The translations under genes and the position numbers were made by a program. This document shows, piece by piece, positions 1 to 10,200 of a stretch of 64,000 nt of DNA. The notes below the pieces were generated by a model. It was not told where the DNA came from. It did no database searches and was given only the letters and a program-made list of their open reading frames with translations. Source of the DNA: Alitta virens (Eukaryota; Annelida; Polychaeta; Phyllodocida; Nereididae); the NCBI GenBank assembly GCA_932294295.1, contig OW028573.1, positions 3,514,001-3,578,000 of the forward strand, written 5' to 3'. Numbering within the stretch: the stretch's first letter is position 1; each line of letters opens with the position of its first letter.

Positions 1-30
1 TCTTGCCTTACATTACAAATTAAGCCAAAT

Positions 31-930
31 ATGTCCAACGAATTGATGATGTGTTGGATAGATATTTGGAACACATACAGTCTGAAACAGACAACAAGAA
101 CTTCGCGAAGCCCAGGTATCCGCAGGAGAGTACTTCCAGGAACTGCTATTCCTAGTAACTGGCAGATGTTTCTGCGTTGTGATGATAACAAAGTGGAACT
201 TTTCCAGTTACATCACCATGAAGGTGCTTTGCTTGCTGAGAATGATGTCATTTTTATCTCAACAATGTTGTGCGCAATAGAGAGATAGCTACAAGCGAAA
301 TAGATCCAGCTGACCATGAAGAGGCTGACACAAGGATCCTACTACGTGTTGCCCATGGTGCTGCTCAGGGCCATAAACAAATATTGATCAGGACCGTTTC
401 TTCTGATATTGTGGCTTTAGCTGTTGCATATATATGTGAAACAGCACAACATGGAAAGAGTTTCAAATACATTTCGGCAAACAGTATTGCCGATTCCCTT
501 GGACCTGGCATATACAAGGCTCTGTTGTTCTTTCACGCTTTCAGTTGTTCTGACACCACCTTCATAATTTGCTGGCAAGGGGAAGAAACTGCATTCAATG
601 TCCGGGATGTTTTCCCCGACGTTACACCAGTCTTTTAGAAATTAAGCTCAGTGCCTGAAATTAACAGCGGAGGATGAAGCTTTAACTAAAAAGGTACACA
701 GTGGTCATGTACAGTCGTACATATCCACTTTCTAAAGTAAACCAAGCTCAACAGCTCAAAGTAGACAGGCACTGGAAATATTCCACCAACAAATGCAGCC
801 CTGAAAGAACACATAAAACGAGCTGCATATCAAGGGGGATATGTTTGGGGACAAGCCCTGACATCCCAACAAAATCTACCGAATGCTGCAGAGTGGGGTT
901 GGGAAATACATCTCTTGTAAATGGTAAAGC
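31..930 (+). pseudogene. Degenerate copy of a repeated invertebrate coding family (EADTRI / FHAFSCSDT type)
   Basis: Three reading frames in series give pieces of one protein. The first, about 100-210, has a GIRRRV..NWQMFLR stretch. The second, 300-638, carries EADTRILLRVAHGAAQG and later KALLFFHAFSCSDTTF. The third, about 799-927, carries AAYQGGYVWG and ends AAEWGWEIHLL before a stop. From memory, these blocks occur in this order in a large family of uncharacterised proteins in cnidarian, mollusc and fish genomes. The frame changes between blocks and there is no single start, so this copy looks dead. The function of the family is unknown to me. It may be transposon-derived, but no transposase or reverse transcriptase signature is visible here. 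Confidence 0.6.
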
Positions 931-2600
931 AAACTTAAGCTGTAACTAACTTTGCTATTGTGGAGGTGGATGTCACTAGCCAGAAGGGTAATAGGCCTTC
1001 GACACAATCACATGCAAAACTGTAATTGTTACTACACTGTGACATCTAATATCAGGGTGACACTGAATACGGTATCTTTTTTTTTTCTCATTTAAGTTAC
1101 TGTAGTATTTGTGGTATTATTTAACAAGTGTTACTTTTATCTCCATATTCCAGTGTGAGGTAAAGTTTTGCATTTCTATTGTCCTCTTAATAATAAATAC
1201 AGCAGTTGTGTCATCGATTTAAGACTTATTTTGTATGATTTACGGTTCTTCAGATATATGCTGTATTTCGAGAACTATTCATCCTACAGACTTCAATTTA
1301 GACTTAAAATTGGCGGAATGGTCAAGTTTCTATAGGTTGGTAATACAATGTTTGCTCTAAGGGGTCAATACTTTGATTTACAGGTGAAAAACTTATTTTT
1401 GGCGGCCATCATGGACGCCATCTTGAAACCAAGCATGATCTGAGGTGAGTCATGCTCTTATGTGAAAAAGGGTATAATTGGCTATGCTTATGCCAAATTT
1501 CATACTTATATCCAGATGCGAACAATTCATCTGCTATATGCTGCTGTGGTACTGCCAACGCCTGCCATTCTATACTTAAACTGAGAAAAGGCTTGATAAG
1601 TACTGGGTAACATTTTATATTTGATTTTGTGTATGCTACATTTTTATGCCCTTTAACTTTTTCTTACTGTATGCTTTCTTATAATTCTATATAAATTAAT
1701 ATTTACTTTTATCACTGATACAGAGTGAGACTAATAAATGGTCTTTCTATCCATTATCCATCTATCTGTCTATCTATCTGTCTATCTATCTATCTATCTA
1801 TGTCATGGCACAGTGATTAAAGAGTAAAAAGATTGGGTGATGGTTAAAGAGGTAAATCAGTATGGAGCTGACATCACCTTAGTGTTCATGCTGGAGGGCA
1901 TGTACCATTTTCTATAAATCCAGTTCAGCTTCCAGCACGTATTGCCAGTAGCTAGTGTTGAAAAGTGCATGTCATACAACGCACGCAAATATCTCATTAT
2001 ACTTCAAATGAGACAACAGCTTCCTGTGCTAAACTCCATACAATAAGGTGTTCCTACTCTGTATTGATGTTCTTAGTACTCCATTTAGCAATTGCCCAGT
2101 TTGCATTCAGATAAATTGCTGTATGAAAAAGTATATAAAACAAATTAATAACACAATTGATCAATCTTTATTTACAGAACTCAATGGCGTGCCCAGCACA
2201 GGGTTTTGCATTTGCTATAAATAAATAATTTAAATAATAAATAGTGATTATGATATCAGAGGACTTCAAATGTCAGCACTTAAAAAGATCAACTGGGAGC
2301 AGGTAGACTGATATTTCTCCCTTATATATTAAGGAGTTTGAATCAATAAGTTGCAGACCTGGTGGATGGTAATATATTAATATTTAACTTGTTTAAATTC
2401 CATTGCATGTACATTGTTCAGTAAACCACTTAATTAAGTAATCAAATTAGGCTATGTGTCGACTTATAATTAAAATATAAAAGCCTTATGAATAGAATAA
2501 GTCATTCAAATTTAAATGTTTCAATGAACTTTTTGGTTAGGGATGCTGAAAGTTCGAGGCACATTCTCAGGCAATTTTTACTGTAATTCCATATCCTAAC
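931..2600. other. Intergenic stretch, no gene seen
   Basis: AT-rich sequence with many stops in all frames. The only structure I see is a TATC microsatellite near 1760-1800. The part left of 2620 is probably 3' untranslated or flanking sequence of the chitin-binding gene on the minus strand. Confidence 0.5.
1759..1801. repeat. Tetranucleotide microsatellite (TATC/TGTC)n
   Basis: About ten tandem tetranucleotide units, mostly TATC with TGTC variants, are directly visible. The same GATA/TATC motif recurs in the palindrome at 16.9-17.7 kb. Confidence 0.9.
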
Positions 2601-2621
2601 AGATCAGATATATCTGATATC

Positions 2622-3747
2622 TCATGGGGTGCATCTGTTGTAGGGTGAGGGTTGTTCAGGAGAGCCTTTCCATTGAGTTCCCACAGGGCAGCGGAACACA
2701 AAGGCTGTACCATACATGTCACATTGAATGAAACATTGAGAATTCTGATGACCGTACAACTTGACTGTGCCCGAGCGACCTTCCTTCCGACAGAAGCCTA
2801 AAAAACAAACGTTTATCTTCGTTAAAGATGCGGAGTTAACGTTACAGTGGTGGAACAGTTTTTCCCCACCTAATACAATTTAGGCCAATTTGATATCCTG
2901 CAGATTTCTCTGTAATGTGGCATGCGTTTTTGTTAAGGTATGCTAAGACAAATATAAGCAGTCTAGTTAGTGAAGTTCATTAACCTTAACTACCAAGTGA
3001 ACTAAAGAGTCCACCAACAGGAGGACAAGAATTAAAAATAATAAAATGAAATTGATACAAAAATCTTGCCCATTCAATACTTTTCCCACCACTCTACGAT
3101 ATATTGTAGTTACTTTATCAAAACTTTGAATCGCCTTAAATTACTTTTTTATTTTCAGGTGAACGGATAATACCTATGAAATTCCAGTTTCTATATATTG
3201 AAAGTGATTAGTGCTATGCGATCTATTATACTCGTTTTTGAAAAGTAAGGACAAGTCAGGGTCTCACTGAAGGGGACCTACCTCATATAAATAGAACCTG
3301 GCTAGCATCTTTAAAAGTCATCAGGAAATTCAAGTATTTTTGCTTAAAGATAGGCTGAGATTTCCAATAAAGTTTTAGAGGAAAAACATATCTACCTTCG
3401 TAAGACTTAGTGGATCCACACTTTTTGTCAGACCTGTCTACAACTGTCGACAGAAGATGCTTGTGTTTCTTCAGGATTCCATGGATGTTACTGAAGCGGA
3501 AGACATTCTCATAGAAGTAGCGGTCGAAAGGGACTTGCTCGTAAGGAGGAGTAGTTTCTTGTTTCCATCGATTATCCTCCGAATCCTCTACTCCTTCGTT
3601 TATAATGTGTTTCGCATCGACTGCTTCTTGTTCGGATCGGCTAGTAAAATCAGGCGTTTTTCGGTGGCCAGAAACTGCATTCGCAGTGATGGACAAAATA
3701 ACAAAGACGACCAACATCATGGTACAGCAGCATCTACTCCAATGCAT
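2622..3747 (-). CDS. Secreted single-domain chitin-binding (CBM14/peritrophin-A) protein, two exons
   Basis: Exons 3747-3396 and 2797-2622 join in phase 1 with a GT donor and AG acceptor, giving about 175 aa. The start chosen is the methionine just before a hydrophobic signal peptide (residues 1-27, core MMLVVFVILSITANAV). An ATG further upstream in the open frame would place a long charged stretch before the signal, so I reject it. A low-complexity spacer follows, then six cysteines in CBM14 order across the junction (KKC, FC, SQC, IQC, FRC, NRC), and the protein stops just after the last one. CBM14 domains bind chitin in peritrophic matrix, cuticle or shell matrix, so an extracellular role is likely. 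It has the same orientation as its neighbour at 4569-6807, which has the same architecture. The family assignment rests on the Cys pattern alone. Confidence 0.75.
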
Positions 3748-4568
3748 TTTGGCAGAATGACCCAACACACAAGCCCTGGTCAGATTTACAAGTTTGAGAA
3801 TCCGGATCCTGACACGCTCTACTTGGGAACTTTCCCAAACAATGACAGTTATGGCAATTAAAGGATTGTTATGAGAGAATAGTGCATTTGCGGCGCATGG
3901 GTTGGGTGGGGAGTCATAAAACACGCATCAGGACCCATCAGGTCACGAACAAACACGATTGTGTTGACGGAAATGGCCGAAGTTTACAGAGGACTTTCTG
4001 ACCAAGCTGTGATGCCCAAGGCCATAGGACACCTGGGGCCACAAAACCTACACCTATGAGTGACTCAAATTCTTGTAAAATGGCTGCTGTCATCAGAGTA
4101 AGTGACCAACAGATGGGAATCTCTCACATAATTATACTAATAACGCAAGTCATTTCAACTGATTTCTACATCATTTTCTTTAATTGTATATAGCAGAAGT
4201 AATGACACTGATGTAGGTTAAATGCTATCATGTAACCTGCATGACGTATAAAAGTATAAATAACTACACAGAAGTATAAATAACAAAATATGCATAAATT
4301 ACATAAATGTTTGTATACCAATGGTACAGTGAGGAAATAAAGAAATCATGAGACAGACAAAATAAATTACATTAGTAAGTGACATACAAAGATGGAAACT
4401 CAAGAATGACTTCATATGAAGCCTCCATGACTCACAATGTCCCTTATGTTACTTGACTCATTAAACAGTGATGAGCCCTCAGGCCACAGATCTATTGTGT
4501 CTGAGTAAAACAAAGAATTAAACGTCTATGAGTTTCAATTGTTCTTTGATTACTTTTTTAGAGTTATT

Positions 4569-6807
4569 TTAAGATCGATAGTAAGTGCCATGTAAGTACT
4601 CGTGGTAATCATTGTCAGGTTTTTGCTGCGCAGCCTGTGTGGGCTTGCTCTTCTTAGCAGTGTCATAAATTGTGAGGCCACAAAACCCTGCAAGATCCAA
4701 ATGAGAGCAGAATCCATCTCCCTGTTGGTCATTTCTGGTTCCAGGGCTGCAGGGGTTCAGGAAAGCTTTCTTGTTGGCGCATTTGATGAAATAACAGATG
4801 TTGTCAACATAAGGGAAGAGTTCTTTGAAGCCTCCACTCAAGACATATTGGCCATCGGGTTTGCGCACACAAGGGTCTGAAGAAAAAGTACAAAGTTTTA
4901 ATGTCTTCAGTGGGTAAGATGACAGGTTTATTTATGCTATTTTTAAAGTACATTTCTTGAGTTATACATGGCCAAATGTGCTACGTGCGTTTTCTATTCG
5001 TTTGGATAAACGCATGGTTTTCACCTCATTTTAATTAGGCAAAAACCATGCGTTTTCCATGCGTTTATCCTTCTCATGGAAAACGCACCTGGCACATTTG
5101 GCCATGTACTTTTAAAGGAATGTTTGTTTAACTGATCTCAAATGACCGCTTGTTCTCTCAAGTGGACAACAGCGTTAATTATCACAACTGGGAACATCAC
5201 AACAAACAATGGTTATGACTGCACCAGTAAGCTCCATAACGTACGTTTCTTGAATATATACAAGTATATTCTATCAAATAGGTGATCATTTTCTCTAAAC
5301 AAAGGGTTTCCAAACTGACTAGAGGATATATATACAACATTCACTACCTTGGAGTGCCATAATTGACAACCAAAACATTTTGACTCTTTGTTTAGTGTGA
5401 CAGCAGCCTTATTACAGTTGGTAGAATTGATGTATAAACTTTTCCTTTCTTCTACTAAAAACTGCATTGATGAGTCATTCAGACACACTCCTATATGTTT
5501 TACTGTAGCTGGTCTATCCCCTGATGACTCGTATGACCCATCTTGAAAGGTCAATGCTGTTACCAGAGTTTTCTATCACTAGAGGGCAGGCAGTATCGCT
5601 GTAGCTAATCCTTATCATAAATAACAAGGTTCAGACAATTAAACCAGGTTATGAATGCCAGCATGAGTCATCAAGGGAGCTGAAATATAGGTCCATGTAT
5701 CACCAATGACTCATCAAGGGCAAGTTCACTCTACAAGTGACCAAAAGTTTACATATCAATTCTACCAACTGTAACAATTTTTTCTTGAAGCATAGAATAA
5801 TGACATATTCCGAAGTGGACAACACTGAATACTATACAACCAACACTTGTTAAATGGCACTCACCCTTGTATCTGCTGACGAGACGACCAGTAGACTTCG
5901 GTTGTTGTTCAGCAATCAAGTATCCCCGCCTGCCATAATTATCCATCGTCTTGGGCTTTCGTTCCTCTTTCTGGTTATTGCTTTCCTGATACCTGGGGTT
6001 TTGTCTGTGTTCTTGTTTTGGTCTGATGATGTATTTCTTGGTTGGTCTGTACTCTTGTTTCTGTTTGTAGGTCTTTCTTTCGCTGGAATTGGGCTCCCAG
6101 TCAATGACCAGCTTCTGATTCCAGTCTTGGTTCAGTTTTTGGTCCCACGTACTCTCTGGGTTTTGGTTCCACTCACGTCCAATTGACTGGGTCCATTCTC
6201 TCTCATCGCTCTTGTCCCAAACTGAATCAGCCTTCTTCATCCATTCCCCATCTGATTTACCCCACTCATTGTCTTTCTTTGGGGCAATGATCAGGAAGGT
6301 TGGTTCACTATGTTGTTGCTTTTGTTGTTGTTGGTGCTGCTGATGCTGCTGTTGCTGCTGATGCTGCTGCTGCTGCTGCTGATGCTGTTGCTGATGCTGT
6401 TGATTTCTTCGGTGAGAATCTGTGACGCGATACTCTCTCAGAGGTCTAGGGTATCCCGCTCTTTGCTGTTGGCGCCGATTTGATACTTCCTTCTGCTCAT
6501 ACAGAACAGGTTCCACAGAAGATCTGCTGTAGTCCGAATACTTCTGACTGCTGTAGTCCTCATCAGAGGTATCGTAATGCTTCATTCCTCGTAAGTCGTA
6601 AGTTTGGTAAGAGCCTTTGTTTTCCACTTTGGGAGCTGGCGTGGTCCGTGCTGTGGCAACATTATAGCTCCACCTTGGTCCCCCAGGGTAGTAGATGTCC
6701 CCTCTTTCTCCAACTTTGTTTGGTGTATAAGAAGACTCCCTTGAAGCCGATTGACCCAATGATGCCTGTATGACGCAACAACATAGGAGCAAGTTTACTA
6801 TTACCAT
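4569..6807 (-). CDS. Secreted Q/H-rich protein with tryptophan octad repeat and C-terminal CBM14 domain, two exons
   Basis: Exons 6807-5865 and 4876-4569 join in phase 1, giving about 416 aa. The start is the ATG directly before a signal peptide (MVIVNLLLCCCVIQASLG). In order: a Tyr/Ser/Arg-rich region to residue 130; a Gln/His tract at about 136-166 encoded by CAG/CAT-type codons; eight tryptophans at residues 182, 189, 197, 205, 213, 221, 229 and 237, spaced 7 then 8 residues; a basic Lys/Gln/Arg stretch; and in exon 2 a six-Cys CBM14 domain starting DPCVRKPDG, followed by a hydrophilic tail. CBM14 indicates chitin binding outside the cell. The rest looks like a structural matrix protein such as cuticle, shell or mucus. 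Plus-strand ORFs over this exon are shadows. Confidence 0.8.
4967..5106. mobile_element. MITE-like hairpin with TA target duplication
   Basis: A 140-bp near-palindrome in the intron of the Q/H-rich gene. It begins CATGGCCAAATGTGC and ends with the inverted copy GCACATTTGGCCATG. It is flanked by TA on both sides, as expected of Tc1/mariner-type nonautonomous elements. No ORF. Confidence 0.7.
5577..5594 (+). promoter_or_regulatory. CTCF-like motif
   Basis: The string TCACTAGAGGGCAGGCAG resembles the animal CTCF core motif (CCASYAGRKGGC). It lies in the intron of the Q/H-rich gene. Motif resemblance only. Confidence 0.3.
6315..6405 (-). repeat. CAG/CAT-type trinucleotide tract encoding poly-Gln/His
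   Basis: On the plus strand this reads as repeated TGT/TGC/GCT/GAT triplets. On the coding strand it gives runs of glutamine broken by histidine. Likely length-polymorphic. Confidence 0.85.
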
Positions 6808-7202
6808 CTTGCTCAGTAAGGTGTTGTAACATAAATGAGACAATATTCTAATCAGTTCTTCCTTTTCTAGTGCCCAGCCTGCCACAAAGCAGCTGACTTT
6901 GTGGCTGACGGACATCTGTTTCAACCTAATTACCACACTGGAGGTCCTTCCCCAGGGGCGTGTCTAGCAGCTTACTGGTCAAAATACTTCACTACACGTG
7001 TCACTGGGATGTGTAACATGTTGAGTATGTTTGCTATTTCCAACCACGAAGACAAAGAATTCGTGAATTCGGTGATGTTTCTGTTTGAGTTAAAGGAGTT
7101 CTAAGGTGATGCTAGTGACCTCTCCCACATGAGGTGGCTCAGGTCACCTCAATATAAACAGACTAGTCATCAGGACACGAAACTCAGATTGTGAATTACA
7201 TG

Positions 7203-7208
7203 TTTATT
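7203..7208 (-). terminator. Poly(A) signal AATAAA of the lipase gene
   Basis: The plus strand reads TTTATT, so the coding strand reads AATAAA about 45 nt after the lipase stop codon. Confidence 0.5.
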
Positions 7209-7251
7209 CCTGAACGAAACATAACAGAAAGCATGTGAGTTCATTTTAACT

Positions 7252-10200
7252 TTACCCTCTACACCATGGTGAACGATTGTTCGTGCGGAAATATACTGTC
7301 CCTTTGGTGGAATAGTTGATGGAATTTGGTCCCATCTCCTGTACTGTTGACTGCATATCGAAGCATGCCCCCTGGAAGGAAGTTTATCATCTTACATTAA
7401 AGGCATATGTGAGTAACGTCAAAATGAAGTTTATATTAATTAGAACAGCTTGATTGCCCAGGGCTACTGCTATGCCTGTTCTGGCTAATTTGCCCAGTTA
7501 AGTCGTATTTCTTTTGTATTTTGTATTGTAATATTTTTTGGGTTTTTTTTTTGTCCAAATAAATTGAGTTGTAATTAAAATAAAATGAATTTAATAAGGA
7601 TCAGGTAAGAAATTGTTTGAGTTATAATATGGGTAGGCTAGAAGTTAGAAACTGGATGAATGTGCTTGTTGACTTACAGGAACATTGTAAGGATCATAAC
7701 AAACATGTCGAACATTGAAGTTGCACCCATCCAGATCAGCTGTCACAGCTTCAATCCAGTAGTCTATGACCCTGTTGTGAGAGCAGGCAATGGCTGGATC
7801 TGAAATTTAGGGAATATATGAGGAGAAAAATCTACCATAGAACACTGCCACCAAAGCTGATAAAGCACACTTAGATGACGTAATCATTTATTGTCACAAA
7901 AATGACATCACTGAATAGATGATGTCATCAAACAATGCTTATCTGCGTTATGATTCCCATTGAGAAACTGAAAAAAAAGTCATTTCCAACAGTCACATAA
8001 AAGATACCACTTCATACTATGCCTTAATTATAAGACCATGCCAAATGGAATGTTTGGGCTCAAGTGTGTTTCGTGGTATGGTGATGTTGTATGGTGGATT
8101 CTGGTACTATGGCATGTCCTGAGCAGGAATAAGGCGGGTGCCACTTTGGTAGCCCTGGGGGGATTTTTTTCTGGAGCATGCACAGTACCAGAATCCACCA
8201 TAAAACATCACCCATACCACGAAACACTTTTGTAATTCCGCTGGACTAATGCCCCTCACAATTAAGATCATCTCACCATGGATGTATTATACATCCATAT
8301 TGTGACAAGTGACTTGAATGTCATCCACAGTTCTGGCATATTCATGGCTGGGTGGGGTGAGCAACTGACCCATTAGCTAATTGTGGGAACTTTCAACTGC
8401 ACTTTGAAAATAACTTACCCAGTCCATCTGTTGATGGTCTAGTAGATGTTGACAGGGGGTCAAGGACACACTTTGGCTGATGCTGCCCTCCATTAGGGTA
8501 AAAGTCGACATGGCCAAGAGGTCTTAAAGTGCCTAAGCTCAGGATGATCCCTGGAGATCCATGAGTGTGGATCACATCCACAAAATCAGCACAATTTGGG
8601 TTTAACCCAACACTCGGGTCTTTGTTTTCAAACGAGAGACCTGCTGGGTCCAGTCCTGCAAATAATACACCAGAGTTGTTGAGTATACTATGACTTCACC
8701 GTAAGACCAGATCACCCTCTTTTAACATGCGGATAGCTTTCTTTAATCAACATCTGCAAGTAGATGCAGAAACTAATAACCTCTCATTCTGCTGCTCCTA
8801 AGGCAAATTTGCTTAGTAGTATTTCCTATTGCAATGACTCGAAATTGAAAATTTATGGAAGACCATGAAAAATCTCCTCTGGATTAGCATGGGAACTAAT
8901 TTTTACTGCCATCTGCTTCAGTGGTTCAAATTTTTTTAAATACTTAAAAAAAAATCATCATTGCCTATTAATGACAATTATCACACGAAGGTAGTGAAGC
9001 AAACTAATTTATGGCCAATTTGGCCTGGAATCAAGTGACCTGTACAGAGAGACATCTGTTGAGTTGTCTAACATCGAATATTCAGTGCAAATAGGTTGCT
9101 TCATACTATATATTCTGCCGTTAATCATACACTGGCTTGACATCAGGTATGTACGATGTATGATTAGTCCTACTTCATAATTGTAGAAGATGATCAATGA
9201 TGATGACTGATGGGACTTGTACTGACCAGTAATTCGGCCTAATTTGAAAGCAGCACCTGCATGACCGCACAGGTGAGCTCCCAGACTGTGACCAACGCAC
9301 CAGAATGACCGTTGGTCAGCCCCTGCAGCCTCAACCAAGTGCTTGGCCACGTTGGCAATTTCCCTGCCCACTGTCCGAGTGTTCGATGCAGCCTGTGGAT
9401 ACCACAGCTCAAGGGAGCCACGGAACCAGCCCACCACAATGACATTGCAGTCCATCTGAAGGTTAACAAGCATTATTGTGACTACGAAAGAGTAAATGTA
9501 CAGGGTACATTTTGTTGTTCATTTCTTTTTCATTCAATAGTTTAATAACACTTTTTCTGATTACCATTACATTTGATAAAAAAAATTAGCTAAATTTGGC
9601 TATACTCATTATTTATATATTTAAAAAAAATTATCATGAGAACGAAATTAATATCTAACTGACTTTAAAAAAATCATGATTCACTATAATCCGCCCAAAC
9701 ATATAATATGACATTTTAACAATAATGAATCCCATTTAATTTTCAAAATGTTATTGTATGATCGTGATTTACTCACAGCCCTGAGGTAAGCATCCTTCAT
9801 CCGGGTCATCCACCCTGACCAGGCTCCCTGGATGTAGCCATGTGTCAAGAAGACTGTTGGTTTGTTCTTGTTAAATGAAGATCTGAAATGATCAAATCTA
9901 GAGCTGTTTCTTGCTGGCTGAATGTGTGTGCCAATTGGATACCATCCGCAATGAAATTTTTACGAAAATACAAAGAATATAATGTTCCAATGCCTGAACA
10001 GTTATAAGATATAATACAACTCAGGTTTTCGAATCAGGGATTTTTATACATAGGCTTCAGCCGTTTTGACATCCTACATTTTTGTGACATTTTTTTTTAA
10101 TTGAATTGAATTGAACACAATCAAACGTTTTGTGTACCACAACTACTGATTATGATAAACTGTTGTGTCGTGTGCCAAAATGTACTCATGCAGTGGCATT

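Noticed and set aside
3457..3861. 134-aa open frame on the plus strand
   Set aside because: It lies opposite the signal-peptide exon of the CBM14 gene and has no family features.
5213..5554. 113-aa minus-strand open frame between the exons of the Q/H-rich gene
   Set aside because: The flanking exons join in matching phase without it, and it has no recognisable domain.
5854..6773. Open frames on the plus strand over the Q/H-rich gene, including hydrophobic-looking ones
   Set aside because: They are antisense shadows of the long minus-strand exon with the signal peptide, repeat and splice sites.
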